DNA of 64,000 nt from Nocardia carnea NBRC 14403 (GCF_000308515.1 NZ_BAFV01000123.1:54281-118280), one strand, 5' to 3'; counted from the first letter of the stretch, positions 34,741-42,755 are shown. Translations and numbers: made by a program. The notes: a model not told the origin generated them from the letters alone.

Positions 34741-34839
34741 TCAGAATGTCCCGATATTGCGCATGACCCAGTACCAGAACCCGATCACGGCGCCCATGGA
34801 GCCCCAGGCGACGATCAGGCGCACGATGTCTTGCCACAT
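34741..34839 (-). CDS. 32-residue single-TM small protein
   Basis: Tiny ORF from ATG 34839 with a textbook GGAGG five bases upstream. The product is essentially one transmembrane helix (IVRLIVAWGSMGAVIGFWYWVM) flanked by MWQD and RNIGTF. It lies 46 bases after the tetR stop and 31 bases before the VWA gene, all same strand. Position and RBS argue that it is real. Probably an accessory subunit of the putative membrane complex. Confidence 0.6.
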   Translation of the reverse strand: MWQDIVRLIVAWGSMGAVIGFWYWVMRNIGTF

Positions 34840-34885
34840 GGGGACCTCCGAGGTGTTCTGTTCCCGATAGCCGGATGGCGGATGC

Positions 34886-35503
34886 TCATCTCGGCTCCAT
34901 CCCGCGCAATGCGACGGTGACATAGTTGTCGAGCATCGCGGCGCGTACGGTTTTCGAATCGCTGGTGGTGGTGAGCAGCGCATACAGCCCGAGCAGGAAG
35001 AACACCGCGCTGTGGAACGGATCGACTTCCTGCGCGGCCTCGCTGTTGTCGCGCGCCCGGCCGATCTCCTCGACCACCAGCACGATCAGTGGATGGTCGG
35101 TCCATTCGTCGTCCGGCGGACGAGTCGGGGCGAAATGCAGCCCGAGCACATCTTTGAACAGGATCGCACCGACCCGGCGTTCGACCGACAGAACCAGCTG
35201 GACTGCCTTCCGGAGGGCACCCGGGAGATCGTGCGGGCGGGCGACGAAACGGGCGAATTCCTTCGCGATCCGGGTTTCTTCGCGGCGCTCCAGCTCCAGC
35301 AGTACATGCTCTTTGCTGGGGAAATGGAAGTAGAAGGTGCCGCGTGCGACGCCGGCGGTGTCGATGATGGCGCCGACATCGGCTCCGGCGGTACCGGTGC
35401 GCTTGAACTCCGTGACAGCAGCTTCGAACACCCGTTTACGGGTTTCCAGTCGTTGAGCTTCCCGGCCCCGGGGCCGCTGCGTCGGCGCGTTCACAGCCTC
35501 CAT
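34886..35503 (-). CDS. TetR family regulator of the MoxR/VWA membrane operon
   Basis: 205-residue TetR protein. N-terminal HTH: ETRKRVFEAAVTEFKRTG, VGAIIDTAGVARGTFYFHFPSKEHVLLELERRE. The C-terminal half includes FKDVLGLHFAPTR and VFFLLGLYALLTTTSDSKTVR. ATG 35503; a TTG at 35530 would run into the operator. First gene of the leftward operon, and a quasi-palindrome lies at 35538-35555 just upstream, so autoregulation of the whole operon is likely. Upstream on the same strand is rho, whose stop overlaps the operator. Confidence 0.82.
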   Translation of the reverse strand: MEAVNAPTQRPRGREAQRLETRKRVFEAAVTEFKRTGTAGADVGAIIDTAGVARGTFYFHFPSKEHVLLELERREETRIAKEFARFVARPHDLPGALRKAVQLVLSVERRVGAILFKDVLGLHFAPTRPPDDEWTDHPLIVLVVEEIGRARDNSEAAQEVDPFHSAVFFLLGLYALLTTTSDSKTVRAAMLDNYVTVALRGMEPR

Positions 35504-35537
35504 GAGACCGCGGTCACTGAAAGATATCAATAAAAGA

Positions 35538-35555
35538 TGTCAATGACGATTGTCA
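35538..35555. promoter_or_regulatory. Putative TetR operator overlapping the 3' end of rho
   Basis: TGTCAAT-GACG-ATTGTCA: half-sites TGnCAAT / ATTGnCA match symmetrically at all but one position per arm. It lies 35 bases upstream of the tetR start and overlaps the last codon of the Rho gene. Confidence 0.5.
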
Positions 35556-36713
35556 GTGAGATCGGTCCGCGGTTCGGATCTGGGTGAGGAATTCGGTATT
35601 GGTTTCGGTTTGCCGCAGACCCGTCAGCAGCAGTTCCAGTGCCTGTCCGGGATCACGGCCCGCGAGCGTCTTACGCAGTGATCCGGTGGCGGTGCGCTCC
35701 TCGGGGGACAGCAGTAGTTCCTCTTTGCGCGTACTCGACCGGTCGATATCGATCGCGGGGAACAGGCGCCGGTCGGCGGCGTGGCGATCCAGCTTGAGTT
35801 CGGCGTTCCCGGTGCCCTTGTATTCCTCGAAGATCACCGTATCGGCGAGCGAACCGGTCTCGACCAGGGCGCTGGCGATGATGGTGAGCGAGCCGCCGTT
35901 CTCGATATTGCGGGCGGCACCGAGGAACTTCTTCGGTGGCGCCAGGGCCGCGGCGTCGACGCCGCCGGAGAGAATACGCCCGGACCCGGCGGCGGCCAGG
36001 TTGTATGCGCGGGCCAGCCGGGTCAGCGAATCGAGGAGCACCACCACATCGCGACCCATTTCGACGAGGCGTTTCGCGTGCTCTATGGCGAGTTCGGCGA
36101 GCGCGATATGGTCGCGGGCCGGCTGATCGAAGGTCGCGGCGGCAACCTCGGCCGGGACCGCGCGGGACAGATCGGTCACCTCTTCGGGGCGTTCCCCGAC
36201 CAGAACCAGTAGCAGCTGGCATTCGGGATGGTTCTTGGCGATACCATGCGCCATGGATTGCAGGACGGTGGTCTTACCCGCTTTGGGTGGTGCGACCACC
36301 AAGGCGCGCTGCCCCTTGCCGATCGGCATGACCAAATCGGTTACGCGCGTAGTCAATTCATGGGGTTCGGTTTCGAGACGTAAACGGTCCTCCGGGTAGA
36401 TGGGGACCAGATCGGCGAAGTGCGGCCGCGATTTCGTGCTGCCGGGCGGCAACCCGTTGATGCTATCGACACGGACCAGCGGCGGCAGCTTGGCGCTATT
36501 GCCTTCCGTCGCGACCGTGCCGGTGAGGGTGTCGCCGCGGCGGAGTCCGTACTCGCGGATCAGCCGGGGTGGGACATGTGCATCACGAGGTCCCGGCAGG
36601 TAGCCGTCGACGCGCAGCGAACCGTGATTGTCGGTGATGTCGAGGATGCCGGCGACCGATATGCCACCGTCCTCGGTGGTGGGAGCCTGTGTGCGAATAG
36701 TATTGTGCTGCAT
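35553..36713 (-). CDS. rho: Transcription termination factor Rho, compact paralogue
   Basis: 386-residue Rho hexameric RNA helicase. RNA-binding cold-shock-like domain at residues ~17-95 (ISVAGILDITDNHGSLRVDGY, HVPPRLIREYGLRRGDTLTG). ATPase: Walker A VVAPPKAGKTT (~140-149), LLLVLVGERPEEVTDL, Walker B VVVLLDSLTRLARAYN, and the R-loop/gate region SGGVDAAALAPPKKFLGAARNIENGGSLT. It lacks the several-hundred-residue N-terminal extension usual for the housekeeping Rho of high-GC actinobacteria, so it is probably a second Rho. ATG 36713 is backed by AGGAGA. A stable hairpin lies in its leader. Its role beside a photolyase and a TetR operon is unclear. Confidence 0.85.
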   Translation of the reverse strand: MQHNTIRTQAPTTEDGGISVAGILDITDNHGSLRVDGYLPGPRDAHVPPRLIREYGLRRGDTLTGTVATEGNSAKLPPLVRVDSINGLPPGSTKSRPHFADLVPIYPEDRLRLETEPHELTTRVTDLVMPIGKGQRALVVAPPKAGKTTVLQSMAHGIAKNHPECQLLLVLVGERPEEVTDLSRAVPAEVAAATFDQPARDHIALAELAIEHAKRLVEMGRDVVVLLDSLTRLARAYNLAAAGSGRILSGGVDAAALAPPKKFLGAARNIENGGSLTIIASALVETGSLADTVIFEEYKGTGNAELKLDRHAADRRLFPAIDIDRSSTRKEELLLSPEERTATGSLRKTLAGRDPGQALELLLTGLRQTETNTEFLTQIRTADRSH

Positions 36714-36769
36714 GGAAGTTCTCCTGAGGTGAGGTTTCTGAAAGGGATCGGGGTTCCGCGAAAGCTGCA

Positions 36770-36799
36770 CGCTGTAGCCGGCGCTCGCCGCCTACAGCG
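36770..36799. promoter_or_regulatory. Stable hairpin in the rho leader
   Basis: CGCTGTAG-C-CGGCG-CT-CGCCG-C-CTACAGCG: 8+5 base-paired stem interrupted by one C/C mismatch with a two-base apex, 57 bases upstream of the rho start. Could be an attenuator for autogenous control of rho or an upstream terminator; no T tract on either side. Confidence 0.5.
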
Positions 36800-37130
36800 G
36801 AGGCCGAGTGCGGTGTCGTCGTGGGCGGAATCCGTCCGGCCCGGACGCTGTGCCGATTCGACGGCATCGAACACCGAAGTGAGGAATGCGGAGTCTTGTG
36901 GGAGGGAACTCGTCCACCTACATCCACAAGCTGAAGACTGCACCCACAGTAGCGGGCACTCCCTACAACACGCAACAGTGCCGCATTGTTCCCTGGCCGA
37001 TCCGGCCGCTTCGACGGTGGTGGGAAGGGCATCTCCTCGAATAGTTCGCGACGAACTTCTACTAGAGAATCGTCCGGCGAGGTCAGTAGCTTCGGGCTCG
37101 GCTTACTCAGTTGTTCCGAGAGGTTATCGA

Positions 37131-37328
37131 TGATCCTGTTGACCGCGATGCCACCCAGCCGGAACGCGGGCGCCGTGCCGACCGCACCCTTGGTCCGGCT
37201 TCTCGCCGCGGAGCTGACCCGCCGCGGTGGCGAGGTACGGGTCCTGACTCCAGCGGCCGAAGCTCACGACTGTTTTACCCAGTGGGCGAACGGATTCGCC
37301 ACTCGGGACGTGGATCAGCGACATGACT
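37131..37328 (+). CDS. Doubtful short ORF, possibly truncated glycosyltransferase N-terminus
   Basis: 65 codons from ATG 37131 behind GAGAGG. The start MILLTAMPPSRNAGAVPTAPL followed by ELTRRGGEVRVLTPA resembles the first ~40 residues of GT-B glycosyltransferases, but the frame closes soon after. It may be a decayed fragment or chance. Low confidence that it is expressed. Confidence 0.25.
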
Positions 37329-37389
37329 GAGCGCGACATTTCACCTCGGACAGCAAGGTACTGGCGGCGGCCGGACTGCATCACTTTCC

Positions 37390-38751
37390 CTATTCGTGCT
37401 GCCGTATTCCCGCGAAGTCGCGTGCCGCCTGCTCGTGATCGACAATCCGGGCCGGATATCCGCCGACCCCGTCCGCGTGCCATCGCCATGGGCGATGGAT
37501 ATCGCGGCCGCGCAGGTGGGCGAGTTCCGGTATCCAGCGGCGTACGTAGGTCCCGTCGGGGTCGTAGCGGTCGGCCTGCCGAATCGGGTTGAGCACTCGA
37601 TTCGGCCTGGTATCGGCGCCGGTACCGGCCACCCACTGCCAGTTGAGCTGGTTGTTGGCCAAATCGCCGTCGGCCAGGAGTCCCATGAAATGCCTCGCGC
37701 CGCGACGCCAATCCAGATACAGCGTTTTGGTCAGGAAGCTCGCAGTGATCATCCGGGACCGGTTGTGCATCCAGCCCTGTGCGGCGAGCTGGCGCATTCC
37801 GGCATCCACAATCGGATAGCCGGTCCGGCCGGTCTGCCATGCAGCCAGTGACGCCGTGTCGACGTGCCAGTGGTCGTTGCGCGTGCGGTAGTCGCTGTGG
37901 GCGGTTTCCGGGCGGGCGGCGAGCATTTGATGGTGGAAATCGCGCCAGCACAGCTGTCGCACGAACGCGGCGGCGCCAGGTGCCGACAAGTCGCTGCGAT
38001 GCACCAGTTCGGTTGCCGACAGGCAACCGAAGTGCAGATAGGGCGAAAGTCGTGAGGTCGCGTCGCCGGCGAGATCGTCGTGGCGATCTGCGTAGGTGCT
38101 GATGTCCTCGCGGAACCAGTCCCGCGCCAGGCGCCGGCCCGCCGTTTCGCCTCCTAGGGGCAACTCCGGCGAAGTGGCGCCGGTCGTGAGGTCCGTCGCG
38201 GCGGGTACCGGCTCGCTTCCGGCGCCGTGCGGCAACCGGATGTGTTGCGGTACCGGAAGCGGAGTGCGCACCGGGAGCTGGGCCCAGCGACGGTGATAGG
38301 GAGTGAAAACCGCGAAATGGTCTCTGCCGCTGCTGGGGGCGAGCCGGCCGGGTGCGGCCACAGTGATGCTGCCGGTATGTACGCGTAACCCGCAATTCGC
38401 CGCGGCCAACTGCGTACGCAGCTGATCTTCGCGACGGCGGCTGTAGGCGCTGACGTCCTCGGCGATATGTACTTCGTCGACTGCGTACTGCCGGACCAAT
38501 CGGCAGACTTCGCGCACTGTATCGCCGTGACGCACCATCAGATGCCCGCCTGATCGGCGCAGGCCTTCGTTCAGATCGGCCAGTGCGGTCACCAGGAACC
38601 CGGCCTTGTTCGGACTGAGATAGTCTGTGGCACATATCGTTTCATCAAGTACAAACAACGGGAGCATCTCTGCTGCCTGCGCGGCTGCGGCCAGGACCGG
38701 GTTGTCGTGGACGCGCAGGTCCCGTGTGAACAACGCCATCGCCACTGCCAT
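37390..38751 (-). CDS. phr: Deoxyribodipyrimidine photolyase
   Basis: 453-residue light-driven DNA repair flavoprotein splitting cyclobutane pyrimidine dimers. N-terminal photolyase fold MALFTRDLRVHDNPVLAAA; C-terminal FAD domain with SRLSPYLHFGCLSATELVHR, RQLCWRDFHHQML, the conserved helix GYPIVDAGMRQLAAQGWMHNRSRMITASFLTK, and ADGDLANNQLNWQWVAGTGAD with the terminal Trp/Asn features of CPD photolyases. ATG 38751 (MAVAMALFTRD) has a GGTGG upstream; ATG 38739 is possible. Lies downstream of the SDR-DUF2867 gene on the same strand. Confidence 0.92.
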   Translation of the reverse strand: MAVAMALFTRDLRVHDNPVLAAAAQAAEMLPLFVLDETICATDYLSPNKAGFLVTALADLNEGLRRSGGHLMVRHGDTVREVCRLVRQYAVDEVHIAEDVSAYSRRREDQLRTQLAAANCGLRVHTGSITVAAPGRLAPSSGRDHFAVFTPYHRRWAQLPVRTPLPVPQHIRLPHGAGSEPVPAATDLTTGATSPELPLGGETAGRRLARDWFREDISTYADRHDDLAGDATSRLSPYLHFGCLSATELVHRSDLSAPGAAAFVRQLCWRDFHHQMLAARPETAHSDYRTRNDHWHVDTASLAAWQTGRTGYPIVDAGMRQLAAQGWMHNRSRMITASFLTKTLYLDWRRGARHFMGLLADGDLANNQLNWQWVAGTGADTRPNRVLNPIRQADRYDPDGTYVRRWIPELAHLRGRDIHRPWRWHADGVGGYPARIVDHEQAARDFAGIRQHE

Positions 38752-38848
38752 GAGCCACCATCCTGTTCTGGTCTGCCGTTTCGATGCGCGCGAAGTCGAT
38801 CGATGTGCGACCTCCGGATGATGCGCAGGTACGCGGCCGGTCTCGGCT

Positions 38849-40333
38849 TCAGCGAGAATCCCCGGTCGTTGCGTCCGGTGCCCGATGTTCGGCCGTGCCG
38901 ATGATATTGCGGACCATCCCACCGAAGACGATGTCATGGAACGGCGTGATCGCCTTCCAGTAGAGATGCCCGGCCAGCCCACGCGGCTGGAAGATCGCAC
39001 GCTGGTGATAGCGGGCGCCGCCGCCGGGTTCCGGTTCGACGGCGAGTTCCAGCCACGCCAGTCCCGGGACCTGCATTTCGGCACGCAGCCGCAGTAGGCG
39101 TGGACGGTCGATCAGCTCGACGCGCCACCAGTCGAGGGCTTCGCCGGTGTGCAGCCGCTGCGGATTCTTCCGGCCGCGACGCAGGCCGACACCACCACTG
39201 AGCCGATCGATCCAGCCACGCAGCGACCACGCCAGCGGGAACGAATACCAGCCGTTTTCCCCGCCGATCGATTCGATGACCGCCCACAGTGTGTCCGGGT
39301 CGGCGTCGGTGGGCTTTTCACGGATGTCCTGGTAGAGCGAGCCACCGGACCAGTCCGGATCGCTGGGCAGTGGGTCCGACGGGGCGCCCGCGATGTCGGC
39401 ATCCGACCACCGTGTCGGCACCTGTGCATTGCGGATCCGCGCCAGCGCCAGTTCGACCGCGCGCTCATATCGCGTCGTCCCGCCTTCGGGGTCGGGAATG
39501 CGATCGGCAATATCGTTTTCGTGACACACCATTTCGTGCACGAGGGATTCGATCAGCGGGATCGCGAGGGCACGCGGTACGGGCGTTACTACGTTGACCC
39601 ACTGGGCCGAAAGCCACGGGGTGAGTGCCGGGACCGGTAGCACCAGCCGCCGTGGCAGCCCGGCCACTATCGCGTATTTCCGCATCATCGTCAGATAGGT
39701 CAGCACATCCGGTCCGCCGATATCGAAGGCGCGGTTGACGTCGGTGGGTAGTTCGGCGGATCGCACGAGATAGTAGAGAACATCGCGGACGGCGATGGGC
39801 TGGATCCTGTTGTGCACCCAGCGCGGGGTGACCATCGCGGGTAGGCGTTCGGAGAGGTAGCGCAGCATCTCGAAGCTGGCCGAACCGGAACCGATGATCA
39901 CCGCGGCACGTAGTTCGACCGTGGGTACTCCCGACTCCCGGAAAATGGCCCCTACCTCGGCGCGGGACGCGAGATGGCGCGACAGCGGGACGTGCTCCGG
40001 GACGATACCGCCGAGATACACGATGCGCCGGACCCCGGCCGATCCCGCCGCGGCCGCGACAGTCCGTGCGGCGCGCTGATCGATACCGGTGAAATCGCGT
40101 TGCGTCAGCGAGTGCACCAGGTAGTAGACGACCTGCTGGTCGGCGACCGCTGACCGCACATCGCCGGCGGCGGTGACATCACCGCGCACCACTTCGACCC
40201 GGTCCCGCCACGGGACCTCCGCCAGCTTCCCCGGGGTACGCGCCATGACCCGGACCTCATGCCCGGCCTGCACGAGTTCGGGCACCAATCGCCCGCCGAT
40301 ATAGCCGGTCGCCCCGAAAACCACACACCGCAT
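38849..40333 (-). CDS. NAD(P)-binding SDR fused to DUF2867
   Basis: 494 residues in two parts. Residues ~1-290: an atypical/extended SDR with MRCVVFGATGYIGGRLVPELVQAGHEVRVMAR (GxxGxxG), VYYLVHSLTQRDF, RRIVYLGGIVP, and AFDIGGPDVLTYLTMMRKYA. Residues ~310-480: DUF2867 (SLYQDIREKPTDADPDTLWAVIESIGGENGWYS, ALDWWRVELIDRPRLLRLRAEM, GLAGHLYWKAITPFHDIVFGGM), a START-like fold. Such fusions are frequent beside photolyase genes in actinobacteria, suggesting a light/oxidative-stress context (inference). Catalytic role unknown. Confidence 0.85.
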   Translation of the reverse strand: MRCVVFGATGYIGGRLVPELVQAGHEVRVMARTPGKLAEVPWRDRVEVVRGDVTAAGDVRSAVADQQVVYYLVHSLTQRDFTGIDQRAARTVAAAAGSAGVRRIVYLGGIVPEHVPLSRHLASRAEVGAIFRESGVPTVELRAAVIIGSGSASFEMLRYLSERLPAMVTPRWVHNRIQPIAVRDVLYYLVRSAELPTDVNRAFDIGGPDVLTYLTMMRKYAIVAGLPRRLVLPVPALTPWLSAQWVNVVTPVPRALAIPLIESLVHEMVCHENDIADRIPDPEGGTTRYERAVELALARIRNAQVPTRWSDADIAGAPSDPLPSDPDWSGGSLYQDIREKPTDADPDTLWAVIESIGGENGWYSFPLAWSLRGWIDRLSGGVGLRRGRKNPQRLHTGEALDWWRVELIDRPRLLRLRAEMQVPGLAWLELAVEPEPGGGARYHQRAIFQPRGLAGHLYWKAITPFHDIVFGGMVRNIIGTAEHRAPDATTGDSR

Positions 40334-40362
40334 ATCCGATCACCCTTCTTCTGGGGAAGGCA

Positions 40363-40563
40363 TTGTCTGAGCTGGAGAGGTATGTGCTGGTAGGGACATT
40401 ACGCAATCGACTACCCAGCGGCCGTGCTCCGACGCACGATCAGCACGAGAGAAGAAAATCGAACAGTCCCTCAGCGGCTACCGCCGGGGTTGCCGCACTG
40501 GTAGTGGCGGGGGCCGCCGTCGTCGCCCGGCTGCGGCGGCGCGACAAGGTTGTGCCCGGATAG
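40363..40563 (+). CDS. Possible 66-residue membrane-anchored small protein
   Basis: ORF from TTG 40363 just behind GGGGAAGG. A polar N-terminal half is followed by a hydrophobic stretch (ATAGVAALVVAGAAVVA) and a basic tail RLRRRDKVVPG, the layout of a C-terminal membrane anchor. No homology recognised and the start is weak, so it may be spurious. It occupies the ~290-base gap divergent from the SDR-DUF2867 gene. Confidence 0.3.
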   Translation: MSELERYVLVGTLRNRLPSGRAPTHDQHERRKSNSPSAATAGVAALVVAGAAVVARLRRRDKVVPG

Positions 40564-40621
40564 CCACACGGCAAACCGCAGCGTGCCTGCGTCGACCGAG
40601 GCGTTGGTGGCCGCGGAGGTT

Positions 40622-41356
40622 TCAGAGACCGGATCGGATGAGGGCCCGAACGTGTGGGTCGTCCGATTCGGCCAGTTGTGCCGGTGATCCGGCGGCCAGG
40701 ATGCGGCCGTCGTGCATGATCACCATCCGGTCGGCGAATCCGCCGGCGATCAGCATCGGTACATCGTTGCTGATGGCGAGGACAGCGGCGCCGGAGTCGG
40801 CGTAGTCGCGTAGCGATTTCCACACGTGATAGGCGGTTTCCCGGTCGAGGGAGGCGGCGGGGCTGTCCGCGATGAGAACGGCCGGTGCGGGGATCAGCGC
40901 GGCGGCGAGCGCGGCTCGCTGGATCTGCCCGCCCGAATTCTCGTGCGGAAGCAGGTCTGCAGCGTATTCCGGGTAGTGGGCCGCGGCGCATGCTTGGTGC
41001 ACACTCCATGCACGGTGGCGCTGTTCCAGTTCCCGCAGCTGTGCGCCCACGGTCTTGCCCGGGTCGAACGCAGTAACACCCTCCTGCGGGATGTAGCCGA
41101 CGGTTCCCCCGCGCAATTCCGGCCAGCTGTCACCCGGTACGACCTCGCCGTCGATCAGCACCTCTCCTCGGCTGTGTGCCGTGCCGGGCAAATGGCCGGT
41201 GAGTGCGTACGCAACCATCGTCTTGCCGGCGCCGGGACCGCCGAGCAGCGCGGTGATGAGGCCGGGTGGCACGAGCAGGTCCACTGTGGTGAGTACGGTA
41301 TCGCTCCATCGACCCGTATCGACGTGGACGGTGAAGCACCGTAGTTCAGCGGACAT
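40622..41356 (-). CDS. ABC transporter ATP-binding protein, lone, altered Walker B
   Basis: 244-residue ABC ATPase closest in layout to oligopeptide/nickel-type importers (Dpp/Opp D). Walker A LLGGPGAGKTMVAYAL, Q-loop GYIPQEGVTAFDP, signature ENSGGQIQRAALAAALI, D-loop ASLD. The Walker B region reads AVLIADSPAASLD, with Ser where the catalytic Glu normally stands (DEPT), so hydrolysis may be impaired. No permease or binding protein is nearby. It lies 18 bases after the IclR gene on the same strand, hence probably co-transcribed. Confidence 0.75.
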   Translation of the reverse strand: MSAELRCFTVHVDTGRWSDTVLTTVDLLVPPGLITALLGGPGAGKTMVAYALTGHLPGTAHSRGEVLIDGEVVPGDSWPELRGGTVGYIPQEGVTAFDPGKTVGAQLRELEQRHRAWSVHQACAAAHYPEYAADLLPHENSGGQIQRAALAAALIPAPAVLIADSPAASLDRETAYHVWKSLRDYADSGAAVLAISNDVPMLIAGGFADRMVIMHDGRILAAGSPAQLAESDDPHVRALIRSGL

Positions 41357-41374
41357 GGTCTGGCGTTCCGTTCG

Positions 41375-42142
41375 TCAAGGGTTGGTTTGGGCGCGCCGGG
41401 CCAGGATGGAGGCGATACCTGCGGCGGCTGCCTGGACGGACGATGCGTGAGCTTCGGGGCGGAACCGGGTAACGGGGCCGGTGACCGAGATCGCCGCGGG
41501 TGGCTGTTCGCTGCCGTCGAGGATGGGCGCGGCGACGCAGGCGATGCCGATGGTCGATTCCTCGTGTTCGAAGGTGACCCCGGATTCCACGGCCTGCGCC
41601 AGCTGGGCGCGCAGCAGGCCCGGGGCCACCACGGTGCGCGGGGTGCGGCGGACCAGTGGACCGGTGAGAATGCGGTCGATCGTTTCGGGGCCGGAATGGG
41701 CGAGCAGTGATTTGCCGATTGCGGTGCAGTACAGCGGCATCCGGCCGCCGATCCGGGAGGGGGAGCGGGCCTGACGGTGGCCGCCGATCTTGCTGATGTA
41801 GACGACTTCGTCGCCGTCGCGGACGCCGAGGTGCACGGTCTCGCTGGTCCGGGTGAACAGGTCCTGGAGGAAGGGAATCGCGACCTCGAGCAGGGTACGT
41901 TCGGTGGCCGCGCGCATCCCGAGTTCGAACAGGCCGCGGCCGAGGCGGTAGCCGTCGGGGGAGGCGCTGAGCAGACGGGCCGCGACCAGATCGCGGCTCA
42001 TCCGGTGCACGGTCGCTTTGGGCAGGCCGGTGCGCCGGGTGAGTTCGGACAGTCCGACGGCCTGATCCTCGACACCGAATGCCTCCAGGATCAGCAGTGC
42101 GCGGCCCAGGACGGACCGGTCGTCGAGCTGATGTCGGGGCAT
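41375..42142 (-). CDS. IclR family regulator of the adjacent catabolic operon
   Basis: 255-residue IclR protein. Winged HTH: VLGRALLILEAFG, GLSELTRRTGLPKATVHRMSRDLVAARLLS, YRLGRGLFELG. Effector domain: RTSETVHLGVRDGDEVVYISKIGGH, MPLYCTAIGKSLLAH, TFEHEESTIGIACVAAPI, ISVTGPVTRF. It is divergent from the SRPBCC and meta-cleavage genes. A palindrome at 42162-42178 lies 20 bases upstream of its start, and a related stronger one at 42794-42818 precedes the hydratase, so it very likely regulates itself and that operon. Confidence 0.88.
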   Translation of the reverse strand: MPRHQLDDRSVLGRALLILEAFGVEDQAVGLSELTRRTGLPKATVHRMSRDLVAARLLSASPDGYRLGRGLFELGMRAATERTLLEVAIPFLQDLFTRTSETVHLGVRDGDEVVYISKIGGHRQARSPSRIGGRMPLYCTAIGKSLLAHSGPETIDRILTGPLVRRTPRTVVAPGLLRAQLAQAVESGVTFEHEESTIGIACVAAPILDGSEQPPAAISVTGPVTRFRPEAHASSVQAAAAGIASILARRAQTNP

Positions 42143-42161
42143 GACACTCTTCCTCTCAGTC

Positions 42162-42178
42162 GGTCCGTTCAGTGGACC
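42162..42178. promoter_or_regulatory. IclR operator site 1
   Basis: GGTCC-GTTCAGT-GGACC inverted repeat in the IclR/SRPBCC divergent region. It shares the string CAGTGGACCATT (42170-42181) with site 2 at 42794-42818. Confidence 0.65.
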
Positions 42179-42263
42179 ATTCTATCGCTGAGCTGCGACG
42201 CGGCGGTCTGGTGTGTCACGGGGAGCAGCATGGGGCAACACCACCGGAAAGAAAGGCAAGAAA

Positions 42264-42755
42264 ATGTCGGACACCCATCATCTGACCGCCACCATCAACA
42301 TCGACCACACGCCCGACGAGGTGTTCGCCGCCGTCACCGACGTGCGCAAATGGTGGAGCGAGAACATCATCGGCGACACCGCCGCCCGGTACGACGAATT
42401 CGTCTTCACCGACGACAGCAAGTACGCGGGCGAGACGGCCCGGGAGAAGAAGGAGGGCATCCGGTTCAGCCGATTCCGCATCACCGAGGTCGTACCGGGC
42501 GAGCGGGTCGTCTGGCACGTCGTGGATTCCGACCTCACCTTCATTGATGACCGGCACGAGTGGACCGGTACCGAGGTCGTCTTCGACATCACCGGCACCC
42601 CGGAAGGCGCCACCCTGCACTTCATCCACAAGGGCCTGAACTCCGCCGAGTCCGAATGCTTCGAGGAATGCTCGCGCGGCTGGAAGTTCTATATCGAGAC
42701 AAGCCTGCGGCAACTGATCACCACCGGTACCGGACAGCCGTTCCCGAAGTACTGA
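42264..42755 (+). CDS. SRPBCC (START-like / AHSA1) domain protein
   Basis: 163-residue helix-grip protein: MSDTHHLTATINIDHTPDEVFAAVTDVRKWWSENIIGD, RFSRFRITEVVPGERVVWHVVD, TGTEVVFDITGTPEGATLHFIHKGL, CSRGWKFYIETSLRQLITTG. Such proteins bind hydrophobic ligands or act as cyclases; none of this identifies the ligand. ATG 42264 has GAAAGG upstream. It sits between the two IclR-type operators, divergent from iclR and 130 bases upstream of the hydratase, so it may be a separately controlled member of the regulon. Confidence 0.75.
   Translation: MSDTHHLTATINIDHTPDEVFAAVTDVRKWWSENIIGDTAARYDEFVFTDDSKYAGETAREKKEGIRFSRFRITEVVPGERVVWHVVDSDLTFIDDRHEWTGTEVVFDITGTPEGATLHFIHKGLNSAESECFEECSRGWKFYIETSLRQLITTGTGQPFPKY

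Larger units (their letters stand above)
36714..37389. other. Long non-coding stretch upstream of rho
   Basis: About 675 bases between the photolyase stop and the rho start. It holds the rho leader with the hairpin at 36770-36799 and one doubtful rightward ORF at 37131-37328. AT content rises around 37030-37140, which is where a rho promoter might lie. No other gene recognised. Confidence 0.4.

Noticed and set aside
30869..35503. Annotation of the operon as nitric oxide reductase (norCBQD) or particulate methane/ammonia monooxygenase
   Set aside because: No NorB/NorC or PmoA/B/C motifs are visible in the membrane proteins; only the ATPase/VWA pair is shared with nor or cbb clusters.
37124..38635. 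503-codon leftward frame overlapping the photolyase
   Set aside because: Arg/Pro-rich shadow frame; the photolyase frame carries the conserved motifs.
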